A stretch of DNA of 64,000 nucleotides from positions 1-64,000 of the forward strand of contig JANNES010000026.1 of NCBI GenBank assembly GCA_031378845.1, written 5' to 3'. The translations under genes and the position numbers were made by a program. The stretch comes from JAJNPS01 sp031378845 (lineage in GTDB: Bacteria > Pseudomonadota > Alphaproteobacteria > Rhodobacterales > Rhodobacteraceae). This document shows positions 34,099 through 42,484 of the stretch, piece by piece; positions within the stretch are counted from its first letter, which is position 1, and every line of letters begins with the position of its first letter. The notes under the pieces are model-generated. The model made no database searches, was not told the DNA's origin, and was given only the letters and a program-made list of their open reading frames with translations.

Positions 34099-35650
34099 TC
34101 CACAGAGGTGGAATAGCAGCGCAGTCGAAATCGTAATTCTACTGCTTGCCACTGTTATATTCTGGTTGGTGGCGGGTATCTTCGCGCGGAGCCAGTCTAT
34201 CTGGGTGGACGAGACAACTCAGCTTGTTGGTTTGGCCCAGACCTATAGAACAAGCATTGAATGGCTCGCGGGAAGCCGCCCTGAAATGCCTGCGGTTCCT
34301 TTCGACCGTATGCCGCCACTCAGTTATGTGATCGGAATTGCCTGGGCCAGTGTGTTTGGGCTGACCGAAAACTCAATGCGTGCGATGGGTGTATTCTTTG
34401 CATCTGCTGCGATCCCAGCCTTGTATCTTTCCGGTCGTTTGGTTGGGGGCAGGCTTGCCGGCGCTTTTGCAGTTGTTTTTGTCATGTTTTCCGCGAATAT
34501 TCTGGGACTCTCCAGCGAGATCCGCGCTTATCCGATCTACTTCGCTGCAATTGCATGGGCAACCTATGCTTATTGCAATCTTGTAATTCTGGGGAATAGT
34601 GCAAGATACTATCTGATTTTAGTGATTTTCCTGCTGCTTTCAATGTACCTGCATTTTTACGGCTGCGTCGCTGTATTCTGTTTCGGGATAAGCCTCCTTA
34701 TCGTGCGGCTGATCAACAAAGAAACTGTTGTTCCGGTGATCGGCTGGTTTGCGCTGCTTGGTATTGCGTCACTGGGCCTGCTCCCCTTCATCTTTGCGGC
34801 GACCGAGTTGTCGGCTGTTCCAGATGGTGCCAGTGGTGACGGTGGCGTGGCTGCTGTTGTCCGTGCCACGGCACGTCTGGTTTATAGGATGGTTGCCCAT
34901 CCAGTTTATGAAATCATCCCGCTGTTGCGGTGGGGGCATTTGTTGATTGTCGGCCTGCTGGTGTGCATTGCAGGGTTGGCATTGTTCAGGTCACCCCGAA
35001 AACTGCCAGTCGCTTTGCTGCTTCCCCTGGCGATTGGCTTTGTGTTTCTGGCTGCGGTTGATTTTGCAGTTGCAGGTTTTGATGTGCAGGCGCCGCATTA
35101 CAATATCTGGATGCTGCCTCTTGCAGCGCTGTTTTTGACGGTTTCAATTTTCAACGCGCCGCGATTGTTGCAGAGCATTGGCAGCGTCCTGCTGGTGTGT
35201 TTGATGATAACGACAGTGCTTGGCTCGACGCTTTTGTTGCGCAACTCTGGCCTTTATTCGAATGGCCCCGGAGATTGGGCGGTCGGGCAGATTGATGGGC
35301 CGGGTCCGACACTCGTGATCCACACCGACAACGCATCTTGGGCAAGCTTGTACTTTCCGCTCGTCTACGCCAAAGGCGACCAGGTGGAACAGTGGTTGAG
35401 GTATGAAGACGGGCGCCTTGCGCGACTTGTCCCGGGGGCAATCGTCTCCATGGATGACAGCCAAGCTGATTTGAGCCGATTCGCGAGGGTCTTTGATGCG
35501 CGCAGTTTCTCGTTGGATGCTAAAGAGTTGGCAACAATTGCGCGGGGTGACATAAGCTGCGCACAAGCAGGTGGTGCCACCACCGACGTGTCCACGGAGC
35601 ACAGCTATTGTGCATTTTTTGGTGCGACCTTGGTCGAACGCAAGCAGTGA
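34061..35650 (+). CDS. Polytopic membrane glycosyltransferase (GT-C, PMT/ArnT-like)
   Basis: A 529-residue protein with about ten to twelve helices. The first extracytoplasmic loop has SIWVDETTQL, the acidic Asp-Glu motif of the GT-C fold, and MPPLSYVIGIAW follows. It presumably transfers the sugar from the carrier made by the overlapping upstream gene. ATG 34061 overlaps that gene by 38 bases; a TTG 15 bases earlier is possible. The C-terminal 130 residues are soluble with three Cys. Codon use here is A+T-richer than in neighbouring housekeeping genes, suggesting transfer. Confidence 0.8.
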   Translation: MLSSGKSISRTSNPQRWNSSAVEIVILLLATVIFWLVAGIFARSQSIWVDETTQLVGLAQTYRTSIEWLAGSRPEMPAVPFDRMPPLSYVIGIAWASVFGLTENSMRAMGVFFASAAIPALYLSGRLVGGRLAGAFAVVFVMFSANILGLSSEIRAYPIYFAAIAWATYAYCNLVILGNSARYYLILVIFLLLSMYLHFYGCVAVFCFGISLLIVRLINKETVVPVIGWFALLGIASLGLLPFIFAATELSAVPDGASGDGGVAAVVRATARLVYRMVAHPVYEIIPLLRWGHLLIVGLLVCIAGLALFRSPRKLPVALLLPLAIGFVFLAAVDFAVAGFDVQAPHYNIWMLPLAALFLTVSIFNAPRLLQSIGSVLLVCLMITTVLGSTLLLRNSGLYSNGPGDWAVGQIDGPGPTLVIHTDNASWASLYFPLVYAKGDQVEQWLRYEDGRLARLVPGAIVSMDDSQADLSRFARVFDARSFSLDAKELATIARGDISCAQAGGATTDVSTEHSYCAFFGATLVERKQ

Positions 35651-35653
35651 TTT

Positions 35654-36442
35654 TCAGAGATTTTCTGCCTGCGGGAACCCCAGCACGTGATAACCGCCGT
35701 CCACATGGATGACCTCGCCGGTCGTACAAGCCCCGCCAGCTGAGCATAGCCATACGGCGGTGCCGCCGATAGCGTCCAGTGTCGCATTGGCCCGCAGGGG
35801 CGCATTGGCTTCGGTATGTCGAAACGTCGCGCGCGCGCCGCCGATGGCTGCGCCGGCAAGCGTCTTCATCGGGCCGGGAGAGATCGCGTTGACGCGCACG
35901 CCCTGGGGTCCGAGATCATTGGCAAGGTAGCGGGTTGCGCTTTCGAGCGCGGCCTTTGCCACGCCCATCACATTGTAGTTGGGCACGACCCGGTTCGAGC
36001 CCTGGAATGTCAGGGTGATCAGCGCGCCGCCGTCGGGCATCAGCGCAGCCGCGCGGCGCGAAACGTCGATGAACGAATAGCAAGAGATCGCCAGCGAATT
36101 GCCGAAGTTGCCGCGGGTGGTGTTGATGAAGCGCCCGGTCAGCTCGTTCTTGTCCGAAAAGGCGATGGCGTGGATCAAGAAATCCATGGTGCCCCAGCGG
36201 GATTTCAATGCGTCAAAGCATGCCTCGAGGCTGTCGTCGTTCGTCACGTCGACATCGACGAGGAAATCCGATCCAACTGAGGCTGCCAGCGGTTCCACAC
36301 GCCTGCCGAACGCCTCGCCCTGATAGCTGAACGCGAGGTCCGCACCCTCAGCCGCCAGGGCCTGCGCGATGCCCCAGGCGATGGAGCGTTCGTTCGCCAC
36401 ACCCATGACAAGCCCGCGCTTGCCCTTCATCAGTTCGGCCAT
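35654..36442 (-). CDS. fabI: Enoyl-[acyl-carrier-protein] reductase (NADH)
   Basis: A 262-residue short-chain dehydrogenase-like enzyme for the last step of each fatty-acid elongation cycle. GLVMGVANERSIAWGIAQAL is the FabI nucleotide-binding region, LIHAIAFSDKNEL follows, and NYNVMGVAK holds the catalytic Tyr-(6)-Lys pair. VNAISPGPMKTLAG and VIHVDGGYHVLG close the fold. It starts 9 bases after fabB, in the unsaturated-fatty-acid set fabA/fabB/fabI. Confidence 0.95.
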   Translation of the reverse strand: MAELMKGKRGLVMGVANERSIAWGIAQALAAEGADLAFSYQGEAFGRRVEPLAASVGSDFLVDVDVTNDDSLEACFDALKSRWGTMDFLIHAIAFSDKNELTGRFINTTRGNFGNSLAISCYSFIDVSRRAAALMPDGGALITLTFQGSNRVVPNYNVMGVAKAALESATRYLANDLGPQGVRVNAISPGPMKTLAGAAIGGARATFRHTEANAPLRANATLDAIGGTAVWLCSAGGACTTGEVIHVDGGYHVLGFPQAENL

Positions 36443-36451
36443 GATGGTTCC

Positions 36452-37681
36452 TTATGAGAGGTACTTGGACATCACCAGCGTGGCGTTGGTGCCGCCAAAG
36501 CCGAAAGAGTTGGACAGCACGCTATCGAGCTTTACACCCGTGCGAAGAGTGGTGACGATTTCGCTCGGATCAAGCTCGGGGTCGAGCGTGGTCACATTGG
36601 CCGAGGCCGCGATGAAGTCGCCGTTCATCATGATCAACGAATAGATCGCCTCCCAGACGCCAGCACCCCCGAGGGCATGGCCGGTCAGCGATTTGGTGGA
36701 CGCGATGGGAGGCGTCGTGCCGCGGCCAAAGACACGGCGGATCGCCTCGACCTCGGTCACGTCGCCAACCTGGGTGCTGGTGCCGTGGCTGTTGATGTAG
36801 TCGATCCGGCGACCCTTTGGCAGGGTTGCCACCGCAAGGCGCATGGCCCGTTCGCCGCCCTCTCCAGAGGGGGCAACCATGTCGTGGCCGTCCGATGTCG
36901 CGCCGTAGCCCGTCACTTCGGCATAGATCTTGGCGCCGCGCGCGAGGGCGTGGTCCAACTCTTCCAGCACCACGGTACCGCCGCCGCCCGCAATGACAAA
37001 GCCGTCGCGCGTGGCGTCATAGGTGCGGGATGCGGTTTCGGGCGCGTCGTTGTATTTTGACGACATGGCGCCCATGGCGTCGAACAGGCAGGAGAGTGTC
37101 CAGTCCAGCTCCTCGCCGCCGCCGGCAAACACAATGTCTTGCTTGCCCATCTGGATCAACTCCACCCCGTTGCCGATGCAATGCGCGCTGGTGGAGCAGG
37201 CCGAGGTGATCGAATAGTTGACGCCCTTGATCTTGAAGGGCGTGGCCAGGCAGGCGGAGTTGGTGGACGACATGCCTTTGGTGACCATGAACGGCCCCAT
37301 GCGTTTGGGTGATCCGGTTTCGCGCACGATGTTGTGGGCGCGAAAGAAGGATTTCGTCGACGGCCCGCCGGAGCCCATGATCAGACCGGAGCGCACGTTG
37401 GAGACATCCGACGGCTCAAGGCCCGAATCCTTGATCGCCTGGCGCATGGCGATGAAATTGTAAGCCGCGCCATCGCCCATGAAGCGAAGGTCCCGTTTGT
37501 CGATGTTATCCTCCAGCACGATGTTTGGCTGGCCATGGACGCGGCAGCGAAAGCCGTGTTCGGCGTAGTCTGGGGCGAACACGATGCCGGACTTTCCGGC
37601 CCGCAAGGAGGCCTCGACCTCGGTGATATTGTTGCCGATGGACGAGACGATGCCCATTCCTGTGATGACGACGCGACGCAT
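36452..37681 (-). CDS. fabB: 3-oxoacyl-[acyl-carrier-protein] synthase I
   Basis: A 409-residue condensing enzyme. The start at MRRVVITGMGIVSSIG is standard, and the longer frame adds only Arg/Pro-rich residues. YSITSACSTSAHCIG carries the active-site Cys; INSHGTSTQVGD and SLTGHALGGAG carry the two His. It elongates cis-3-decenoyl-ACP and saturated chains. It would normally follow fabA directly, but about 900 bases with an unrelated gene now separate them. Its leader on the coding strand contains a run of C. Confidence 0.95.
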   Translation of the reverse strand: MRRVVITGMGIVSSIGNNITEVEASLRAGKSGIVFAPDYAEHGFRCRVHGQPNIVLEDNIDKRDLRFMGDGAAYNFIAMRQAIKDSGLEPSDVSNVRSGLIMGSGGPSTKSFFRAHNIVRETGSPKRMGPFMVTKGMSSTNSACLATPFKIKGVNYSITSACSTSAHCIGNGVELIQMGKQDIVFAGGGEELDWTLSCLFDAMGAMSSKYNDAPETASRTYDATRDGFVIAGGGGTVVLEELDHALARGAKIYAEVTGYGATSDGHDMVAPSGEGGERAMRLAVATLPKGRRIDYINSHGTSTQVGDVTEVEAIRRVFGRGTTPPIASTKSLTGHALGGAGVWEAIYSLIMMNGDFIAASANVTTLDPELDPSEIVTTLRTGVKLDSVLSNSFGFGGTNATLVMSKYLS

Positions 37682-37825
37682 GGGCAGTCTCCTGAAGCGC
37701 GGTTGGCCATGTTTACGGCAGCGGCGGGAGGGGGGCAAGGGTGGGTGGGGGGGGGGAGTTGACCAATGCTTTCAATGCGGTCATTTTTTCATACGAGCCA
37801 TTGCGCTGAGGCAAGGAGGTATGAC

Positions 37826-38352
37826 GTGAGTGCTACGTCGCTTCGGGAGTTAGAGTACGATGCTGGGTTAGCCATCACCGCCTTGCAGAAAAATACTTGA
37901 GTGCGGCAAAGATACTCTACAACGCGACAATAACTGAGGAGAAATTGAATTTCTCCAGCATGATTGCGGAGTATGAGCCGTTTGTCTTCTTGTGCAGCCA
38001 TTCGATGGAACTGAACTTCAAGGCATATCTGATAGCGTATGGGATGCCGATCAAGACTGCTGAGGCATTCAGGCACAATCTCAGCAAGCTCGCGCGGGAG
38101 TGCTTCGCTGAGGGCATGACTTTGCCGGAGTGGGCAAAGGTGCCCATCGACGTCGCCAACGCAATTTTTTCACGGAGCATGGCATCTTCAATGAATGACT
38201 ATAGAGCGCGTTATCCAATCAAGCCAACGGATGCGCCAACTGAACTCTTGTTTCCAAACTTCACAGTTCGAGCAGCGGGCGTAGTTGCAGAGCTTGGAGG
38301 AGCGGCAGCTAAACTGCGGTTCTCGATCGTGCGAGGTCTCCACGGAATCTGA
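37826..38352 (+). pseudogene. Small A+T-rich orphan gene with apparent frameshift
   Basis: A GTG at 37826, preceded by AAGGAGG, opens a frame reading SATSLRELEYDAGLAITALQ that stops at 37898-37900. A second frame from 37897 (TTG) continues with SAAKILYNATITEEKLNFSS, FLCSHSMELNFKAYLIAYGM and FRHNLSKLARECFAEG for 151 codons. One extra A in the AAAAA tract at 37889-37893 would join them as LQKKYLSAAKIL. The helical pattern around HSMELNFKAYL recalls HEPN-type proteins, but this is weak. A candidate promoter is TTGACC (37759) and CATTTT (37782) 17 bases apart. Base composition differs from the fab genes around it. Confidence 0.55.
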
Positions 38353-38421
38353 TCACCGAGCATCGGCTTGGCCCGTTGCTTTGACAGATTCTCTTGCACG
38401 GAATCAAGGGCGAAGCCCGCC

Positions 38422-38553
38422 GGGCAGCGCCCGACCGCCCCCTCGGGCGGGTGCTTTTGCCGACGTCACCAGCAGAACTTCGGCGCGATGGGTTGAGAGA
38501 TAAAGCGCCGAGAACCAGCGTCACTGCGCCCACCCGGCGGTCGGGCGCTGCCC
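38422..38553. repeat. 132-bp unit bounded by an 18-bp perfect inverted repeat
   Basis: GGGCAGCGCCCGACCGCC at 38422-38439 and its exact complement at 38536-38553 bound 96 bases. The left arm also forms its own hairpin with the following CTCGGGCGG and then TGCTTTT, so it could end transcription of the small gene. Such GC-rich arms recur between genes in many Rhodobacteraceae; whether this is one of those repeats needs a genome comparison. Confidence 0.6.
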
Positions 38554-38587
38554 TATGTCAGTTCAAGCGATCATGTGGCCTCACGCC

Positions 38588-39097
38588 TCACGCCTCGCTC
38601 AGCGCGACCTTCATGTCCTTGACCAGATAGATCACCTCGCCGTCCGCCTCGACCCGGCCATCGGCGACACCCATGGTCAGGCGGCGGCTTTGCAGCGCCT
38701 TGGTGAAATCGACGAAATACGTCAGCCGCTTGCGGTCAGGGCGCACCATGCCGGTCAGCTTCACCTCGCCCACGCCAAGCGCATAGCCGCGCCCCTGCCA
38801 GCCGCGCCAGCCGAGGTTGAAGCCGGTCAGTTGCCAAAGACCATCAAGGCCAAGGCAGCCCGGCATGATCGGGTTGCCGGGGAAGTGGCAGGCGAAGAAC
38901 CATAAGGAGGGCGTGATGTCGAATTCGGCCACGACATGGCCCTTGCCATGCTGACCGCCATCGTCGGAAATGTCGGTGATACGGTCCATCATCAGCATTG
39001 GTGGTTCGGGAAGCTGGGCATTGCCCGGGCCAAAAAGTTCTCCGCGTGCGCATCTGAGCAGGGCTTCGCGGTCAAAACTGGTCGGGTATTGCCCCAT
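38588..39097 (-). CDS. fabA: 3-hydroxydecanoyl-[acyl-carrier-protein] dehydratase/isomerase
   Basis: A 169-residue hot-dog-fold enzyme that dehydrates 3-hydroxydecanoyl-ACP and isomerises the product to the cis-3 form, the branch point to unsaturated fatty acids. LLMMDRITDI-like MLMMDRITDISDDGG, then FACHFPGNPIMPGCLGLDG hold the catalytic His and Asp. The family length is 170-172. It is divergent from the MFS gene, with 109 bases between. Confidence 0.95.
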   Translation of the reverse strand: MGQYPTSFDREALLRCARGELFGPGNAQLPEPPMLMMDRITDISDDGGQHGKGHVVAEFDITPSLWFFACHFPGNPIMPGCLGLDGLWQLTGFNLGWRGWQGRGYALGVGEVKLTGMVRPDRKRLTYFVDFTKALQSRRLTMGVADGRVEADGEVIYLVKDMKVALSEA

Positions 39098-39206
39098 CGG
39101 CGGGTGTTCCTTGTCTCACGTATTGTTGCTAGTCGTGTAACATTGGCAAGGAAGCAGAGGCAAGGGCGCGGGATGCAGACGCGCCGCGATACAGGATAAA
39201 TCGAGG

Positions 39207-40481
39207 ATGTCTCTATCTCGCTTCGTTGCCGCGAGCGGCTTGACCAACCTCGCCGATGGCGTGGCGGTGGTGGCCTGGGCGTGGACCGCATCACTGCTGA
39301 CGCGCGATCCTTTGCTGATCGCGCTGGTTCCGGTGGCGCTGCGGATACCATGGTTCTTGTTTGCATTGCCGGCAGGCATTGTCACCGACCGTGTTGATCG
39401 GTTGCGGCTGATTTTGGCGATGGACGTGGTGCGTGCGGGTGCTTTTGCGCTGGCGGCGGTGGCGATCTGGGCTGCGCTGCCGCTTGATCCTGCGCCGCTG
39501 CAGGGGGTGGCGCGGCCGGGCCTTTACGTGATGATCATGACGACCGCCCTGATCGTCGGCGGGGCAGAGGTGTTTCGCGACAATGCCGCACAGACATTGC
39601 TGCCCGCGCTGGTGCCTGATGCGGGGCTTGAGCGCGCCAACGGTCGGCTTTGGGGCGTGGAACTGGTGGCCAATTCCCTGATCGGCCCGGCGCTTGGGGC
39701 CTTTCTGATTGCGCTGTGGCTGCCCCTGCCATTTGCACTGAACGCGATCGCCTATGGCGCTGCGATCTTGCTGGTGATGCGAATAGCGGGGGATTTCCGC
39801 AGCAAACAGGTTGCCGCGCGCAATTGGCGGCGAGAGCTGGCCGAGGGCTTGGTGTTCCTGAAAGGCGCGCCGCTGCTCCGGACATTGGCCTGGACCACGG
39901 GATTCTGGAATCTGGTTCACCAGATGGCGCTGATCGCTTTGGTGCTTCATGCGCAGGAAAATCTGGGGCTCAGCGCGCAGGTCTATGGTCTGGTGCTGGC
40001 AGGCGGGGCTGTGGGGGGCATTCTGGGCAGTCTTGCGGGTGAGCGGATCGCCCGCGCTCTGGGTCCGGCGCGGACCACACAGTGGATGCTTGCGACGTCG
40101 GCCCCGGCATTTGCGGCAATGGCTTTGGCACCGGGTCCGGTGACCTTGGGCGTCGTGTTTGCGATCTTTGAATTCTCGGGGCTGGTTTGGAACATCGTGT
40201 CGGTCAGTACGCGCCAAAGGATGATCCCCGGCGTGTTGCTTGGGCGGGTGAACAGCCTTGTGCGGTTGCTTGCGTGGGGGATGATGCCGGTGGGGTTGGT
40301 CCTGTCGGGACTGATCGTGCAAATGGCTGACGGGCCCCTGATGCGGACAACAGCGCTGATTTTGCCGTTTTGGGCCGCGGCATTGGGCGCGTTGATGCTG
40401 ACGATGGTCGCGTGGCGCAACCTGGCGCGGGGCTTTGCCGCAGCGACAAACGCGGCTCCACCCGACAAAAAGTTTGAATGA
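39207..40481 (+). CDS. Major facilitator superfamily transporter, EntS-like
   Basis: A 424-residue protein with about twelve helices and the MFS loop motif AGIVTDRVDRLRLILAMD after helix 2. FRDNAAQTLLPALVPDAGLE, RANGRLWGVELVANSLIGPA matches the MFS_3/EntS (enterobactin exporter) group. It overlaps irr by ATGA, so an iron-linked export role is suggested, though the substrate cannot be read. Confidence 0.8.
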   Translation: MSLSRFVAASGLTNLADGVAVVAWAWTASLLTRDPLLIALVPVALRIPWFLFALPAGIVTDRVDRLRLILAMDVVRAGAFALAAVAIWAALPLDPAPLQGVARPGLYVMIMTTALIVGGAEVFRDNAAQTLLPALVPDAGLERANGRLWGVELVANSLIGPALGAFLIALWLPLPFALNAIAYGAAILLVMRIAGDFRSKQVAARNWRRELAEGLVFLKGAPLLRTLAWTTGFWNLVHQMALIALVLHAQENLGLSAQVYGLVLAGGAVGGILGSLAGERIARALGPARTTQWMLATSAPAFAAMALAPGPVTLGVVFAIFEFSGLVWNIVSVSTRQRMIPGVLLGRVNSLVRLLAWGMMPVGLVLSGLIVQMADGPLMRTTALILPFWAAALGALMLTMVAWRNLARGFAAATNAAPPDKKFE

Positions 40482-40942
40482 CGGCGCCGGCGGGCCTATA
40501 TCCGCATGAGGACAGTTTTTTGGCAGGTAAGATGACGCCGTCGGAACGGGGTGCGGACTGGTTGATGCGCGGAGGTTTGCGGCCGACGCGGCAGCGGCTT
40601 GCCTTGGCCAATTTGTTGGTCGGGGACGGCGAAAACCGTCACGTTACGGCCGAAAGCCTTTTTGCGTCGTCGACCAGCGCGGGGGAAAGGGTCAGCCTTG
40701 CGACGGTTTACAATACCTTGCGTGCGTTCTGCGATGCGGGCTTGATGAACGAAGTCGTGGTTGACGGTTCCAAAAGCTATTTCGACACCCGCATGGATGA
40801 CCATCCGCATTTCTATTGGGAAGACAGCCATCAGCTGACCGATGCACCAGCGGATCAGTTGCAGATCACCGGATTGCCCATCGCCCCTGCGGGGACCGTC
40901 GTGTCAAAAGTCGACGTGGTGATCCGGCTCAGGCTGGTCTGA
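40478..40942 (+). CDS. irr: Fur-family transcriptional regulator, Irr-like
   Basis: A 154-residue (or 136 from ATG 40532, which follows AGGTAAG) winged-helix regulator. GGLRPTRQRLALANLL begins the DNA-binding domain and SLATVYNTLRAFCDAGLMNE is the recognition region; SKSYFDTRMDDHPHFYWEDS holds the HPHFY metal/haem site with the typical Irr substitution of the Fur Cys motifs, which are absent. Irr senses haem status and controls iron genes in alphaproteobacteria. In Rhodobacterales irr usually lies next to fabA; here the MFS gene stands between. Confidence 0.85.
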   Translation: MTAPAGLYPHEDSFLAGKMTPSERGADWLMRGGLRPTRQRLALANLLVGDGENRHVTAESLFASSTSAGERVSLATVYNTLRAFCDAGLMNEVVVDGSKSYFDTRMDDHPHFYWEDSHQLTDAPADQLQITGLPIAPAGTVVSKVDVVIRLRLV

Positions 40943-40967
40943 CCTCGCGACCGTCTTTGCGCGCGGG

Positions 40968-41909
40968 TCAGAACCACTGACCCGGCTCCATCAGGCCCAA
41001 ATCCATCAACTGCTGGCTTTGCCACTCGAATGATACTGAATTGTACCAGTGAAAGCTGCGGATATCATAGCGGCTGCCGGGGTTGCTGCGCAGCGCCTTG
41101 GCGGTGCGAAACGAACAGATCGCCGCCGTCAGGTTATGATGCCACGGGCAGGCATAGGTGTTGTATTCCTCGTCCGAAAACGTGAATTCGGGCGACAGGA
41201 CCAGCCCCGGCTTGGCGCGGAACATTGCCACGCGGTCGATCTTGCGCCGGGCAGGGGGAATATGCTCTTCGAACCGCCAGCGCAGACCACCAAAGAAATC
41301 AAGCTGGCGTTCCTTGGGGGCCCAGCCATTTGCCGGATCCTTGCGGGCAAGCGCGAAATAGCCTGACCGGTCGATGCAGGCCGTCTCGCGGCTGACGGCG
41401 TCCGGGTGACGGTCCAGATCGGCGGCATAAAGATCAACGACAAAGCCCACCATCGCATCACGGCGTTCTTCGGTATGGAAGGTCAAAAGCTCCCCCACCG
41501 TGCGGGTTTCACAAAAGGGGAAGAACAGGTATTCGCCGTTAAAGCAGTAGTAAATCCAAGTGCCGGGCGTCGCCGCAGCGTTCAGGGCGTTCACCGCTTT
41601 GATCATCGCACCCGGCGCATGGACGTCATAGGGCACACGGTGGATGCGTGCAGCAAGGGTTTCGGGAATGTCGATGGCGTCGGGCACAAGGCAGATCACC
41701 GGACTGAAGCCCGCCTGCAGATGATGCTCCAGCGTGGAGGCAACCTCGACAGGGTCCTCGATCAGGATCAACGCCACCGGCCCTTTGCCAAGAACGGACC
41801 TTGCGGTGTTCAGAAAAGTGTCAAGATTGGTCCAGCGCAAACCTGTCGTCCTTTGGATGATCCGCACGCTTGCCTGAAGGGCGCATGATCTTTGGCGCAC
41901 AGAGTCCAT
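40968..41909 (-). CDS. Conserved protein of unknown function, possibly GT2-like
   Basis: A soluble protein of about 313 residues, without signal peptide or membrane helices. LGKGPVALILIEDPVEVAST, GFSPVICLVPDA and GTWIYYCFNGEYLFFPFCET suggest an alpha/beta glycosyltransferase-like fold with an acidic loop, but no clear DXD was found. The open frame extends to 42203; starts at 41957 and 42002 are possible, while the full extension would overlap the divergent GFA gene. It is convergent with irr. Confidence 0.55.
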   Translation of the reverse strand: MDSVRQRSCALQASVRIIQRTTGLRWTNLDTFLNTARSVLGKGPVALILIEDPVEVASTLEHHLQAGFSPVICLVPDAIDIPETLAARIHRVPYDVHAPGAMIKAVNALNAAATPGTWIYYCFNGEYLFFPFCETRTVGELLTFHTEERRDAMVGFVVDLYAADLDRHPDAVSRETACIDRSGYFALARKDPANGWAPKERQLDFFGGLRWRFEEHIPPARRKIDRVAMFRAKPGLVLSPEFTFSDEEYNTYACPWHHNLTAAICSFRTAKALRSNPGSRYDIRSFHWYNSVSFEWQSQQLMDLGLMEPGQWF

Positions 41910-42029
41910 GAAGGCCGCTGAAAGGTCAATTGGATTGGTTCTGACGCTATGCGGCATTCCAACGACGGATTTGGCGCCCCGCCATGACCCTGCCTGTGCC
42001 ATGGTTTTGCGATCAGGCGGAAGAGACGG

Positions 42030-42452
42030 ATGGGCGAACAAAAACAGTCGGGTGGATGCCTTTGCGGACGCGTCCGCTTTCAAACCGTCGGGCCGTTGCG
42101 CGACGTGGTCTTTTGTCACTGCTCGCAGTGTCGCAAGCAATCGGGCCTGTATATTGCGGCGACCAGCGCCAGTGCCGAGACGCTGGAAATTCAGGGTGCG
42201 CAAGACATCACCTGGTTTGCGGCCTCTGACTTTGCCATGCGCGGATTTTGCAAGACCTGTGGTTCGCCGCTGTTCTGGAAACCCAACGGCGAGGCGCGCT
42301 ATGCGATCCTTGCGGGCGCATTCGATGATCCGTCATGCCTGCGGCCGGGATATCATATCTGTACCGAAGGCCGCGCGCAGTTCTACGCGATTGCGGATGG
42401 CTTGCCGCAATATCCCGGCGATGCCCCGGACCTTGTGACTGCGCTGACGTGA
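42030..42452 (+). CDS. GFA/CENP-V domain protein (glutathione-dependent formaldehyde-activating family)
   Basis: A 140-residue zinc-binding beta-tent protein. GGCLCGRVRF, VVFCHCSQCRKQSG and GFCKTCGSPLFW provide the three Cys clusters of the GFA domain. Family members include S-hydroxymethylglutathione-forming Gfa, but most are uncharacterised, so a specific reaction is not claimed. ATG is preceded by GGAAGAGACGG. Confidence 0.9.
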   Translation: MGEQKQSGGCLCGRVRFQTVGPLRDVVFCHCSQCRKQSGLYIAATSASAETLEIQGAQDITWFAASDFAMRGFCKTCGSPLFWKPNGEARYAILAGAFDDPSCLRPGYHICTEGRAQFYAIADGLPQYPGDAPDLVTALT

Positions 42453-42484
42453 ACCCGGCGTTGCCGCGCCCGGCACGTCGGTGT

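Noticed and set aside
39291..40322. 343-codon minus-strand frame opposite the MFS gene
   Set aside because: His/Arg/Gln-rich shadow of a high-GC gene, with no independent support.
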